Part shown: in pieces, positions 56,864-64,000 of the stretch | Layout: each line of letters begins with the position of its first letter | Numbering within the stretch: the first letter of the stretch is position 1 | Source: Bacteroidota bacterium | Lineage (GTDB): Bacteria > Bacteroidota > JABWAT01 | Length of the DNA stretch: 64,000 bases | Assembly: GCA_023151185.1 (NCBI GenBank) | Contig: JAKLJL010000001.1 | Location: 248,001-312,000 of the forward strand | Direction: 5' to 3' | Program-made: the position numbers and the translations under genes | Notes under the pieces: model-generated | The model's database searches: none | Seen by the model: only the letters and a program-made list of their open reading frames with translations | What the model was told of the DNA's origin: nothing

Positions 56864-57542
56864 GCTTATTCTGTTTGATATAGACGGAACCTTGCTTTCA
56901 GTCCCGGGAACGGCTCAGAAAATGGTTCAGGAAGCACTTCATCTTTCGCTCGGCCCCCGGTTTTCGCTTCCGTACCAGTCGTTTTCGGGCAGAACCGACT
57001 GGGAAATCTTCAGGGATACACTATCAGAACACCATCAGAACCCCGATCAGCCCGAATTGTGGGAAAAGTTTTGCCGGATTTACACCTCCCTTTTTCACAC
57101 TCAGGTCACCCGGAGTCAGGTAATCGTTCATCCGGGTGGAAGGGAACTCCTCAAACGGGTTTCAGAAACCACCGGTTTTTTTCCTTTTCTGCTTACCGGT
57201 AACATCCGGGAAACGGCTTTTCAGAAACTGAGGCTTGCAGACCTGGATTCCTTTTTTCACTCGGGTGGATTTGGTGATGACCACTGGATCCGTGAAGAAC
57301 TCGGGCCCGTTGCCGTTAGCCGGGCAGTCAGGAAATTTTCGACCCGGTTCACACCGGGTGACCTTGTTGTGATCGGGGATTCACCCCGTGATGCAGCCGT
57401 TGCACGTCATCTGGGGGCAGTTTGCATCGGGGTAACCAATGGTCTTCATTCTGCAGATGAACTTTCTGCAGCCGGCTGCCGGTTTGTGGTTTCCTGCCTT
57501 CAGGATGCCGAACCAATTCTGTTCGCCTCCTCGACTAATTGA
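56856..57542 (+). CDS. HAD-superfamily phosphatase (phosphoglycolate phosphatase-like)
   Basis: A 228-residue HAD hydrolase with motif I LFDIDGTLLS (Asp nucleophile), a helical cap (about 18-90), motif II LLTGN, a Lys/Arg in motif III, and motif IV VIGDSPRDAAVARHLG. Architecture fits the Gph/PhnX-like group; substrate is not assignable. Starts inside the methyltransferase gene (eight-base overlap). Confidence 0.85.
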   Translation: MGKLILFDIDGTLLSVPGTAQKMVQEALHLSLGPRFSLPYQSFSGRTDWEIFRDTLSEHHQNPDQPELWEKFCRIYTSLFHTQVTRSQVIVHPGGRELLKRVSETTGFFPFLLTGNIRETAFQKLRLADLDSFFHSGGFGDDHWIREELGPVAVSRAVRKFSTRFTPGDLVVIGDSPRDAAVARHLGAVCIGVTNGLHSADELSAAGCRFVVSCLQDAEPILFASSTN

Positions 57543-57583
57543 CAGGCTCTGCTTATTTTGCAGTTTTTCCGGATTTTTCTTTG

Positions 57584-58801
57584 ATGGCAAGATTTCTCTT
57601 TTCTTTTCTGGTGATTTTCTGTTTGTGGTCTGCGCAGGCACAGAAAAAGACCCTTGTCCTTTCCGGATGGGCAACTTCACCGCAGGAACGGGATGACCTC
57701 AAGAAAAAGACAGAAATTTATAATTCCCTTCAGAAAAAAGTCAGTGTTAGTTATGAACCGGTGATGATGACCGATTATTACAACCAGAATCTGGTTGGGA
57801 AGATCAAGTCGGGCAATTCACCGGATGTTTTCTATCTGAGGGATGCCGATATCCGGTTTTATCTCGGGCTGGAAGCAGTTAAACCAATTCAGACCTTTCT
57901 GCAAAAGGCAGGCCTTGGCCAGGAAACCTTATATAAACCCTGTGCCGATGCTTTTGTTGTAAACGGTCAGGTTTATGCCATACCGAAAGACTTCAACATT
58001 ATCGGGCTGACGGTCAATGAAAAACTGAGACGCCAGGCTGGTCTCCCGGATAAAGGCCCCGAATCAATAGCTGATCTTGAAACCTGGCTCGAAAAAATGA
58101 ATGGGGTTGGCGGCGACCCGAAAAGAAAAGGGTTAGTGGCATCCGGTCACGATTTCGAAATTCTTCCCTTCATATCACAGGCAGCAGGTGCCGGCTGGAA
58201 TATTGCAGCGCCCGGTGAGCGGGAACTGCTGCCGGGATTGCGGCTTTATTCCTCACTGACATCGAAAAACCTGCTTCTTCTCGACTTTAATGTCCAGACT
58301 TCGATTCAGACTTTTGCCAGCGGAAAAACCGGATCGGTTATTCAGGGAATCTGGTTTTTTCCGCTGTTCAGAGATCAGTTTCCCGGTCTTGAATTTAAAA
58401 TTTACCCGTTGCCGTCTGCCGTTTCAGGGAAAAAACCGGTCACGGTTCTGACAACAGTTGGCTGGGCGGTTGCCTCATCCTGCAAAAATCCGCAGGAAGC
58501 AGTCGACTTTATCGCCTGGCTGGTCAGTTCGTTTAACTATCAGGACTGGTTAAAAAACGGGGTTGCCTTCCCGCCAGGGAATGAGGCAATCAGGCAGATA
58601 AAAAAAGGCCGTGAGTCAAGATTTGGTGCCCGGGAATTATTAGCTTCGGTGGATCAGACTTCCGGCCTGATCCGGATACCGCCCGAAGCAGTGGATGTTG
58701 TGTGCCGGGAATACAAATCGATGCTTGTTTCCTCGAAAAAGCCCGAGGATATTGTAAAAACAGTTCTTGCCCGGCTTGCTGAAAAGAAAGGACAGAAATG
58801 A
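57584..58801 (+). CDS. Extracellular solute-binding protein, family 1 (sugar type)
   Basis: A 405-residue periplasmic binding protein with a signal peptide (MARFLFSFLVIFCLWSAQAQ). The two-lobed type II fold is recognised from SGNSPDVFYLRDADIRFYL, VYAIPKDFNIIGLTVNEKL, IQGIWFFPLFRD and the hinge TTVGWAVASSCKNPQEAVDFIAWL. An earlier in-frame TTG (57539) would give a poor signal sequence, so ATG 57584 is chosen. No ABC permease or ATPase lies beside it. Its stop overlaps the start of a sensor kinase (ATGA), which suggests it passes ligand information to the kinase. Confidence 0.88.
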   Translation: MARFLFSFLVIFCLWSAQAQKKTLVLSGWATSPQERDDLKKKTEIYNSLQKKVSVSYEPVMMTDYYNQNLVGKIKSGNSPDVFYLRDADIRFYLGLEAVKPIQTFLQKAGLGQETLYKPCADAFVVNGQVYAIPKDFNIIGLTVNEKLRRQAGLPDKGPESIADLETWLEKMNGVGGDPKRKGLVASGHDFEILPFISQAAGAGWNIAAPGERELLPGLRLYSSLTSKNLLLLDFNVQTSIQTFASGKTGSVIQGIWFFPLFRDQFPGLEFKIYPLPSAVSGKKPVTVLTTVGWAVASSCKNPQEAVDFIAWLVSSFNYQDWLKNGVAFPPGNEAIRQIKKGRESRFGARELLASVDQTSGLIRIPPEAVDVVCREYKSMLVSSKKPEDIVKTVLARLAEKKGQK

Positions 58802-60690
58802 TCCGGTTTACACTGGCTACAAAACTGCTTGCCGCCTTTCTGGTTATCTTATCGCTGCTGATGGCCATTTCTGCCTACATGGCCATTTCGCGTGAGGCAG
58901 ACCGTCTCGAGTCTGACCTCATCAATCACTCAAAAACCCTTTCAGAACTGGGTTCAGGGCTGCTTTATGATGAACTTATCCAGAATTCCCCCATCCCGCT
59001 GCAGGCCAGAATGTCCAGTCTCATTAAACAGATGGATTATGCAGTAAACGTGACGTTTTTCGGTGTCAGGGGAAACCAGTATTATAATCATTCAGACAGT
59101 ATTGAAAGTACAGCCGATCTTACTGATTCTGCCCATAAAATTATTTTTGATCCGGAATCCTGGTTCGACACCAAATCGATTGCCATCAACCCAAAAACCG
59201 GAAATTATTTTTATGTGATTGTTCCGATTGTAACAAGAGGTATACCGTTAACTGAAGACAGCCGGTACGCTTTTAACGGCATTATTCAGGTTACCTTCTC
59301 TAAAGATTACATCCGGACAATGGTGAAACGGGTTTCAAACGGAATCATTGTGCTTTCTCTGATTCTTGCCGCCGGAGGCGGATTTCTGGCCTGGCTGTCT
59401 TCCCGGTATTTCAACAAACGGATTGAACGGCTCTCTTTGGCGTCTGCCGAATTTAAAAAGGGAAATTATAAGTATCGAATCGGTGAATTTTCTGCCGATG
59501 AACTGGGTGATTTGTCCCACGCTTTCAACGACATGGCGAAAGCAGCATCAGAATCATTTGAACAGCTTGAAGAAAAAAATGCAAGTCTTGAAAAACTGAC
59601 CTCCCGGTTGGTAAAAAGTGAGGCAAGAATCCGGTCCTTGTGGGAAAATGCCAGCGACAGTATTCTTCACCTCGAAACAGACGGAACAATCCGGTTTGCC
59701 AATTCCCGGTTTTTAACCCTGACGGGAAGCAATCTGGCCGTTATGCCTGAGAATCTGTTTCCTTTGGTTCAGGAATCTGACAGGCCCATTGTTTCCGGTT
59801 TTATTTCGTCTCTTCTGGACCATCAGGACCGGGCCGGATCGGCCATTACGTTTCAGTTGATCAACGGTGCAGTTGTTGAAATGACTGCGACCGAACTTTC
59901 TGATGAAACCGGTACCCTGGTGCAGGCCTTCATCCGGGATGTTACCGAACGGAAAGCCCTGCAGGAACAGTTGGTCCAATCGAGAAAAATGGAAACGGTT
60001 GGCCGTCTCGCAGGCGGTGTTGCCCATGACTTCAATAACCTGCTGGCCATTATTATCCCCAATACTGAACTGGTCAGAATGAGGACAACAGACCCGAAAA
60101 TTCAGCAGTATACCGATCAGGTCCTCAGTGCTTCGAAACGTGCGGCTGATGTTGTCAGGCACCTTCTCGATTTTTCACGCCAGAAGGCGATCGATTTTCA
60201 TGACCGGTCTGTTCATTCTGTTCTCGAAACAACGGTCGCCATGATGAAGGAACTGATCACAGACTCGATCAGGATCGAAACCGGCTTTTTTGCCCGGGAA
60301 GACCGGATTTCTCTGGATGAGCACCAGTTTATCCAGATGATGATCAACCTGGCCATATTTGCAAGAGATTCAATGCCTGCCGGCGGGACAGTCAGGATTG
60401 AAACCCGGAACGCAGGTATCCACAGAAATAATGCCCTTACCGAAATGGTCATGGTCAAGGTGTCAGATAACGGATCCGGGATCCCCAAGGAACTGCTTCC
60501 GAAAATATTTGAACCATTTTTTAATACAAAAAAAGTAGGAGAAGGAACGGGCCTCGGTCTTGCCGGTGTCTATTCAATCGTGCTCCAGCATAACGGAATT
60601 ATTGAAGTTGAATCTGAGGAAGGGAAGGGAACTTCATTTACACTGATGTTCCCGGCGGTCACTGTTTCACCCAACCAGGAAATACAATGA
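58798..60690 (+). CDS. Sensor histidine kinase with periplasmic, HAMP, PAS, HisKA and HATPase domains
   Basis: A 630-residue kinase. Helices at about 10-30 and 183-203 enclose a periplasmic domain of about 150 residues. HAMP at about 204-256 ([27 protein letters not shown]), a coiled linker, a PAS at about 278-390 ([21 protein letters not shown]), HisKA with His410 in [14 protein letters not shown], and HATPase with [23 protein letters not shown] and [13 protein letters not shown]. The H-box HDFNN places it in the PAS/hybrid-kinase-like group, yet no receiver domain is present and no response regulator is nearby. Coupled to the solute-binding protein gene. Confidence 0.93.
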   Translation: MIRFTLATKLLAAFLVILSLLMAISAYMAISREADRLESDLINHSKTLSELGSGLLYDELIQNSPIPLQARMSSLIKQMDYAVNVTFFGVRGNQYYNHSDSIESTADLTDSAHKIIFDPESWFDTKSIAINPKTGNYFYVIVPIVTRGIPLTEDSRYAFNGIIQVTFSKDYIRTMVKRVSNGIIVLSLILAAGGGFLAWLSSRYFNKRIERLSLASAEFKKGNYKYRIGEFSADELGDLSHAFNDMAKAASESFEQLEEKNASLEKLTSRLVKSEARIRSLWENASDSILHLETDGTIRFANSRFLTLTGSNLAVMPENLFPLVQESDRPIVSGFISSLLDHQDRAGSAITFQLINGAVVEMTATELSDETGTLVQAFIRDVTERKALQEQLVQSRKMETVGRLAGGVAHDFNNLLAIIIPNTELVRMRTTDPKIQQYTDQVLSASKRAADVVRHLLDFSRQKAIDFHDRSVHSVLETTVAMMKELITDSIRIETGFFAREDRISLDEHQFIQMMINLAIFARDSMPAGGTVRIETRNAGIHRNNALTEMVMVKVSDNGSGIPKELLPKIFEPFFNTKKVGEGTGLGLAGVYSIVLQHNGIIEVESEEGKGTSFTLMFPAVTVSPNQEIQ

Positions 60691-61304
60691 AACCCATTAT
60701 AGTAGGAATTGCCGGCGGAACGGCTTCCGGAAAATCGACCATTACCAAACGGATTGCCGAACTGCTTGGGCCAGAAAAGCAGATTGTCATCGATCACGAT
60801 TCTTATTACAAGGATATCTCGGTTTATGGGGATACACCCATTACTGAAATCAACTTCGACCATCCGGATGCACTCGAAACCGGGCTTCTCATTGAACACA
60901 TCCGCCACCTGAAAAAAAATCAGGAAATTCAGATGCCGGTTTATGACTTTTCGACTCACCGCAGACTGAAAGAAACCCGCCACGTTGAGCCCCGGGATGT
61001 GATCATTGTAGACGGAATTCTCATCTTCACTGAAAGAAAACTCAGGGAATTGTGCAATATCAAGATATTTGTTGATACTGATGATGATGAACGGTTGCTC
61101 CGCCGCCTGAAACGGGATATTTCTGAACGGGGCAGATCCATCGACAGTGTCTTTACCCAGTATATCAATTTTGTAAAACCCATGCACCTGGAATTTGTTG
61201 AACCTTCGAAACGGTGGGCTGATATTATCGTTCCCCGTGGCGGCGAAAACGTGGTGGCACTTGAAATGATCGTTTCACGGATTCAGAAAATGATTGACCT
61301 CTGA
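60687..61304 (+). CDS. udk: Uridine kinase
   Basis: A 205-residue kinase phosphorylating uridine and cytidine for pyrimidine salvage. P-loop GIAGGTASGKSTITKRIA at residues 7-24, then DHDSYYKD, NFDHPDALETGLLIEH, PVYDFSTHRR, VDGILIFTERKLREL and DTDDDERLLRRLKRDISERGRS. Complete. ATG lies in the kinase stop (ATGA), and garK starts one base into its stop (TGATG). Confidence 0.97.
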   Translation: MKPIIVGIAGGTASGKSTITKRIAELLGPEKQIVIDHDSYYKDISVYGDTPITEINFDHPDALETGLLIEHIRHLKKNQEIQMPVYDFSTHRRLKETRHVEPRDVIIVDGILIFTERKLRELCNIKIFVDTDDDERLLRRLKRDISERGRSIDSVFTQYINFVKPMHLEFVEPSKRWADIIVPRGGENVVALEMIVSRIQKMIDL

Positions 61305-62398
61305 TGGTGCTTTCGCCTGACAGCCGGATTTTTATTTCACCAACTGCTTTTAAGGAATCCATAACTGCCCGCGGACTGACAGAATTGATTCAGTCCTGGC
61401 TTTTTAATCAGGGCTTCCGGAACCTGACTTCCTTCCCCGGATCGGACGGCGGAAACGGATTTCTGGATTCATTTTCTGCCGGACTTGATGGCCGGTTTAT
61501 CCAGATAAATATTCCGCTTATCGGAGCAAAAACCCACATTCAGGAACAGGTTTTTCTTTTTGATGAGGGGAAAAAAGCCGCCATTGAAACGGCCTCGGTT
61601 ATTGGACTGGAACGGATTCCTCCCGGCAAAAGGAATCCGCTGACCTACCATTCAGGACCTTTGGGCTATGCTGTTAAAACCCTGACTGCTTCTTTCCCTG
61701 ATCTGAGTGAAATCTGGATCGGGGTCGGCGGGACAGCTACCGTCGATTTGGGTGCAGGGTTACTTCATGGGCTGGGATTTTTGTTCCTGGACGGAGACGG
61801 AAATCGGGTTAATCCGGTTCCTTCTGACTTTAACCGGATTTCAAAACTGGTTCCGCCTGCTGAACAATTTCCCCGTCTGGTATTTCATTTTGATGTTCAC
61901 GTGCAGTCAAAACCTGGTCCGGGATCCTTTGCCCGGGTCTATGGCCCGCAGAAAGGACTCTTCCCTGAAGGGATCAGCCAGATTGAACGGGAGACTGTCC
62001 GGATGGCAGATCAATTTAATCTTGATCTCTCCCTGACGGGTGCCGGGGGCGGACTGGGACTTTTCCCTTCCCGTTTTCTATCCGCAGAATTTGTTCACGG
62101 AACCGCCAGAATCTCCGGGCTAAAGGCTTTTTCTGACCGGTTCGCCCAGGCTGATCTTTATATCACCGGCGAAGGCCGCCTCGATTCTCAGTCTCTGCAG
62201 GGCAAATGGGTGTCTGCCTTTTTGAAAACGGAAAAACCTGTACTTTGTATCTGCAGCAGTTCAGAAACAGGCCTGGATCTTCCCCAAAACTGGACGGTTT
62301 TTTCCCTTGACCGGCTTGAGCCCGACCGGGAGAAAGCCATCCGTCAGGTAAAACCTCTCATCCGGCGGATTCTCGGAAGCCTGGTTTCCGGTACCTGA
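61304..62398 (+). CDS. Glycerate kinase (GarK/GlxK type)
   Basis: A 364-residue type I glycerate kinase phosphorylating D-glycerate. ISPTAFKESITARGLTEL at residues 10-27, PGSDGGNGFLDSF, the GVGGTATVDLGAGLLHGLGF block, GPQKGLFPEGI, LTGAGGGLGLFPSRFL, and YITGEGRLDSQSLQGK. All are standard. Glyoxylate/hydroxypyruvate reductase at 36246 could feed glycerate to it. Shares one base with udk. Confidence 0.92.
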   Translation: MVLSPDSRIFISPTAFKESITARGLTELIQSWLFNQGFRNLTSFPGSDGGNGFLDSFSAGLDGRFIQINIPLIGAKTHIQEQVFLFDEGKKAAIETASVIGLERIPPGKRNPLTYHSGPLGYAVKTLTASFPDLSEIWIGVGGTATVDLGAGLLHGLGFLFLDGDGNRVNPVPSDFNRISKLVPPAEQFPRLVFHFDVHVQSKPGPGSFARVYGPQKGLFPEGISQIERETVRMADQFNLDLSLTGAGGGLGLFPSRFLSAEFVHGTARISGLKAFSDRFAQADLYITGEGRLDSQSLQGKWVSAFLKTEKPVLCICSSSETGLDLPQNWTVFSLDRLEPDREKAIRQVKPLIRRILGSLVSGT

Positions 62399-62430
62399 TT
62401 TCTGAAGCCGGCTTAGGTAATAAACTCACT

Positions 62431-63150
62431 ATGAAAAAAGTCATTTCAATTGATTTCTGGAACACCCTGGTTGATACCTCGGGCACTGAAGAACGGAAAT
62501 GCCTCAGGTCGGAAAAAAGCCTGGCACTGCTCAGGCAGCACGACCCGGACCTAACAGAAACCCGCCTGAATGCTCAGGTTAAAGCCGGCATTGACTGGTT
62601 TAATTCGGTGTGGGTTCAGGAGCACAAAACACCCCAGACTGGTGAACTGGTTGAACGCCTTACTGCCGGACTTAACATCGATCTTTCTGAAACGGAATCC
62701 GGAGAGCTTATCCGGATTTTTGAATCTGGTGTTTTGGTTGCGCCGCCGCTGCCTGCACCGGGTGTCAGGGAAATTCTCCCAGAACTTGCATCACGGTACA
62801 CTTTGGGAATTATTTCGGATACCCACTTTTCGCCGGGACGGGTTTTGAAACAACTGCTCGAAATGCATGGACTGGTGAACTATTTTTCTGTTTTCGCCTT
62901 TTCTGATGAAAGAGGGGTGTCTAAACCACACCCTGAAATGTACCGTCATATTCTGAGGGAATCGGGAGCAAAAGAAAGTGAAATGGTTCACATCGGCGAT
63001 ATGAACCGCACGGATATTGCTGGTGCCCGGGCCTTGGGAATTCATTCTGTCCTTTACACCGGGATAAACCGGGAGGATGAATCAGCAACACAGGCAGACA
63101 AAATTGCCTCCCATTGGCATGAAGTACCTGGCCTGATCACCGGTTTCTGA
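62431..63150 (+). CDS. HAD-superfamily hydrolase (haloacid dehalogenase-like)
   Basis: A 239-residue HAD protein. Motif I is SIDFWNTLVD: the nucleophile Asp is present but the second acid of D-x-D is Trp, as in haloacid dehalogenase-like branches with DFWGTL. Motif II is IISDTHF, and motif IV HIGDMNRTDIAGARALG. Cap domain in between (about 18-108). Start ATG 62431, 32 bases after garK. Substrate unknown. Confidence 0.83.
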   Translation: MKKVISIDFWNTLVDTSGTEERKCLRSEKSLALLRQHDPDLTETRLNAQVKAGIDWFNSVWVQEHKTPQTGELVERLTAGLNIDLSETESGELIRIFESGVLVAPPLPAPGVREILPELASRYTLGIISDTHFSPGRVLKQLLEMHGLVNYFSVFAFSDERGVSKPHPEMYRHILRESGAKESEMVHIGDMNRTDIAGARALGIHSVLYTGINREDESATQADKIASHWHEVPGLITGF

Positions 63151-63542
63151 TGATGACCGCAGGCTTTCAGGATGTGCAGGGATACTGGGAAGACTTCCGG
63201 GAGTTTTCATATGAGGAGTGGCTGGATTTGCTTCCCCAACCTGCCGGGTCCCCTCCCGATTATTCCTTTCTTGATGACTTCCATAGATTATACTTTGATG
63301 AGAATTTTTCTGGCCTGGCGCCGGTTATTGGCGGATCACCGGCAGGAATCCTGATCTATTCAGACCGGTGTCCCTGGGAAATTCAGTTTCTCGAGTGTTT
63401 CCTGCCGGCCGATCAGACCGCTGTTCTGGGTATGATCCTGACCAATCATCTGACTCTTCATTCACTTTCTGTCAAAAAGTTGTCTTTCCGTGTATGGTCT
63501 CATCAGGAGACGGTCATCACATTTCTGAAGTCCTCCCGTTAG
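63150..63542 (+). CDS. Small protein of unknown function
   Basis: A 130-residue acidic, cytoplasmic protein that starts on the last base of the HAD gene stop (TGATG). I do not recognise a domain. The C-terminal part, IQFLECFLPADQTAVLGMILTNHLTLHSLSVKKLSFRVWSHQETVITFLKSS, has the strand-helix spacing of a GNAT fold, but the acetyl-CoA loop (R/QxxGxG/A) is missing. It may be a diverged or decayed GNAT-like protein. Codon usage resembles neighbours. Confidence 0.6.
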   Translation: MMTAGFQDVQGYWEDFREFSYEEWLDLLPQPAGSPPDYSFLDDFHRLYFDENFSGLAPVIGGSPAGILIYSDRCPWEIQFLECFLPADQTAVLGMILTNHLTLHSLSVKKLSFRVWSHQETVITFLKSSR

Positions 63543-63669
63543 TAGAAGCGCTTGCATTGCGTTTTTTTTCTCCTTACTTTGCTTTCAACTCCTGTAAATT
63601 TCCCGGTTTTCTGATATCTTGCTTTGGTTACACCGGGATTCAGGACACGCAATCAACGGAGGATCAGCC
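63543..63669. other. Intergenic region before the CBM48-like exported gene
   Basis: 127 bases. A weak GCGCTTGCATTGCG inverted stretch followed by eight T at about 63562 may be a terminator for the preceding operon. No clear promoter match; a Shine-Dalgarno GGAGGA at 63659-63664 precedes the next ATG. Confidence 0.4.
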
Positions 63670-64000
63670 ATGTTCAAACAATTTGCCTTACTGGCATTAA
63701 CCGTGCTTATATCTGCACCGGCAGTTTTTGCCCAGGATTCTGTTACAGTTTACTTCAGGTATAGTCCGGCCACATCCATATTCAGAGCCTATCTGCCTGG
63801 CGAGTTTAATAATTGGGGCCCCAATTCGGCAGGAACCATTGCCGTGAATGCGCCTTCACTGATGACTCTTGAAAACGGGGTTTATACCAAATCCGTCCGT
63901 CTGAAAATCGGTGGCGGGTCCGGAACATCAGGCGGTAAAAATGGCTATCAGTACAAAATTCATGAACACAAAAGTTCAGACGGAAAAACCTGGAACTGGC
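63670..64000 (+). CDS. Exported protein with early-set (CBM48-like) domain, 3' end missing
   Basis: 110 residues are visible before the window ends. Signal peptide MFKQFALLALTVLISAPAVFAQ, then a beta-sandwich with the telling VYFRYSPATSIFRAYLPGEFNNWGPNS, the pattern of isoamylase/glycogen-binding (CBM48/E-set) domains. GGAGGATC gives a strong ribosome site. The full protein may be an alpha-amylase-family enzyme or a glucan-binding surface protein. With the CBM20-like esterase at 25615, it suggests some use of alpha-glucans. Confidence 0.7.
   Translation, partial: MFKQFALLALTVLISAPAVFAQDSVTVYFRYSPATSIFRAYLPGEFNNWGPNSAGTIAVNAPSLMTLENGVYTKSVRLKIGGGSGTSGGKNGYQYKIHEHKSSDGKTWNW

Noticed and set aside
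60570-61187. Leftward open frame of 205 codons over udk
   Set aside because: udk motifs on the plus strand are complete; the antisense frame shows none.

Overview
This 64 kb window looks like a chromosomal segment of a Gram-negative bacterium of the FCB (Bacteroidota/Chlorobiota-Ignavibacteria-like) group; no finer placement is attempted. The support is: atpD-atpC standing apart from the rest of the ATP synthase genes; a C25 (gingipain/PorU-type) cysteine peptidase with a FlgD-like C-terminal domain and a PorW/SprE-like TPR protein, both suggestive of type IX secretion; two LolC/E-type permeases (an outer membrane); several upstream regions that match the Bacteroidota promoter form (TTTG or TTG, 19-20 bases, then TAnnTTTG); and many starts with no clear Shine-Dalgarno sequence. 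By eye the composition is near 47% GC and even. I see no insertion sequence, prophage, CRISPR array or rRNA, so the window reads as core genome with a few accessory-flavoured genes. No gap without a gene exceeds 300 bases; the longest is 223 bases, upstream of rho.

Layout. 1-7548: 3' part of threonine aldolase, a RidA-like protein, tRNA-Thr(CGU), atpD-atpC, a sirtuin, the PorW-like TPR protein and folC. 7772-11000: rho, facing a leftward cluster of tcdA, a TatD-like hydrolase and a thioredoxin-fold protein. 11177-15040: prfB (with its programmed +1 frameshift), alr and lysS. 15225-20115: two LolC/E permeases, long-form ispH and a PQQ-type sugar dehydrogenase lipoprotein. 20207-31527: DNA repair and replication genes (recG, recN, dnaG, mutY) mixed with cysS, an esterase lipoprotein, a hotdog thioesterase and an ion transporter. 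31524-33970: two secreted TPR proteins and a small FnIII-like exported protein.

34050-40990 is a tightly coupled unit: pyrB, a dihydroorotase homologue that has lost its metal-binding residues, a 2-hydroxyacid dehydrogenase and a 1264-residue multi-pass NtrY-like histidine kinase. It meets a leftward membrane-anchored protein of unknown function (40980-42020). 42078-44347 holds yggS, a DivIVA-like gene and a purine nucleoside phosphorylase. 44476-54556 is a surface-polysaccharide and secretion region: a polyprenyl-phosphate sugar transferase, gmd and fcl (GDP-mannose to GDP-fucose), the large C25 peptidase, a TPR lipoprotein and manC (GDP-mannose supply). 54581-63542 is a long rightward series: RlpA, a SAM hydroxide adenosyltransferase, an ABM-fold protein, a methyltransferase, HAD phosphatases, a solute-binding protein coupled to a histidine kinase without ABC permeases, udk, glycerate kinase and a small unknown. 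The window ends inside an exported protein with an early-set/CBM48-like domain.

Genes are very densely packed, with about twenty stop/start overlaps (mostly ATGA or TGATG), so translational coupling is probably a major way expression is coordinated here. The most interesting points are the pyrB-pseudo-dihydroorotase-kinase unit, the solute-binding protein/kinase pair, the secretion and GDP-fucose neighbourhood, nested palindromes at the yggS promoter, and the Asn-to-Asp change in the nucleoside phosphorylase base site.
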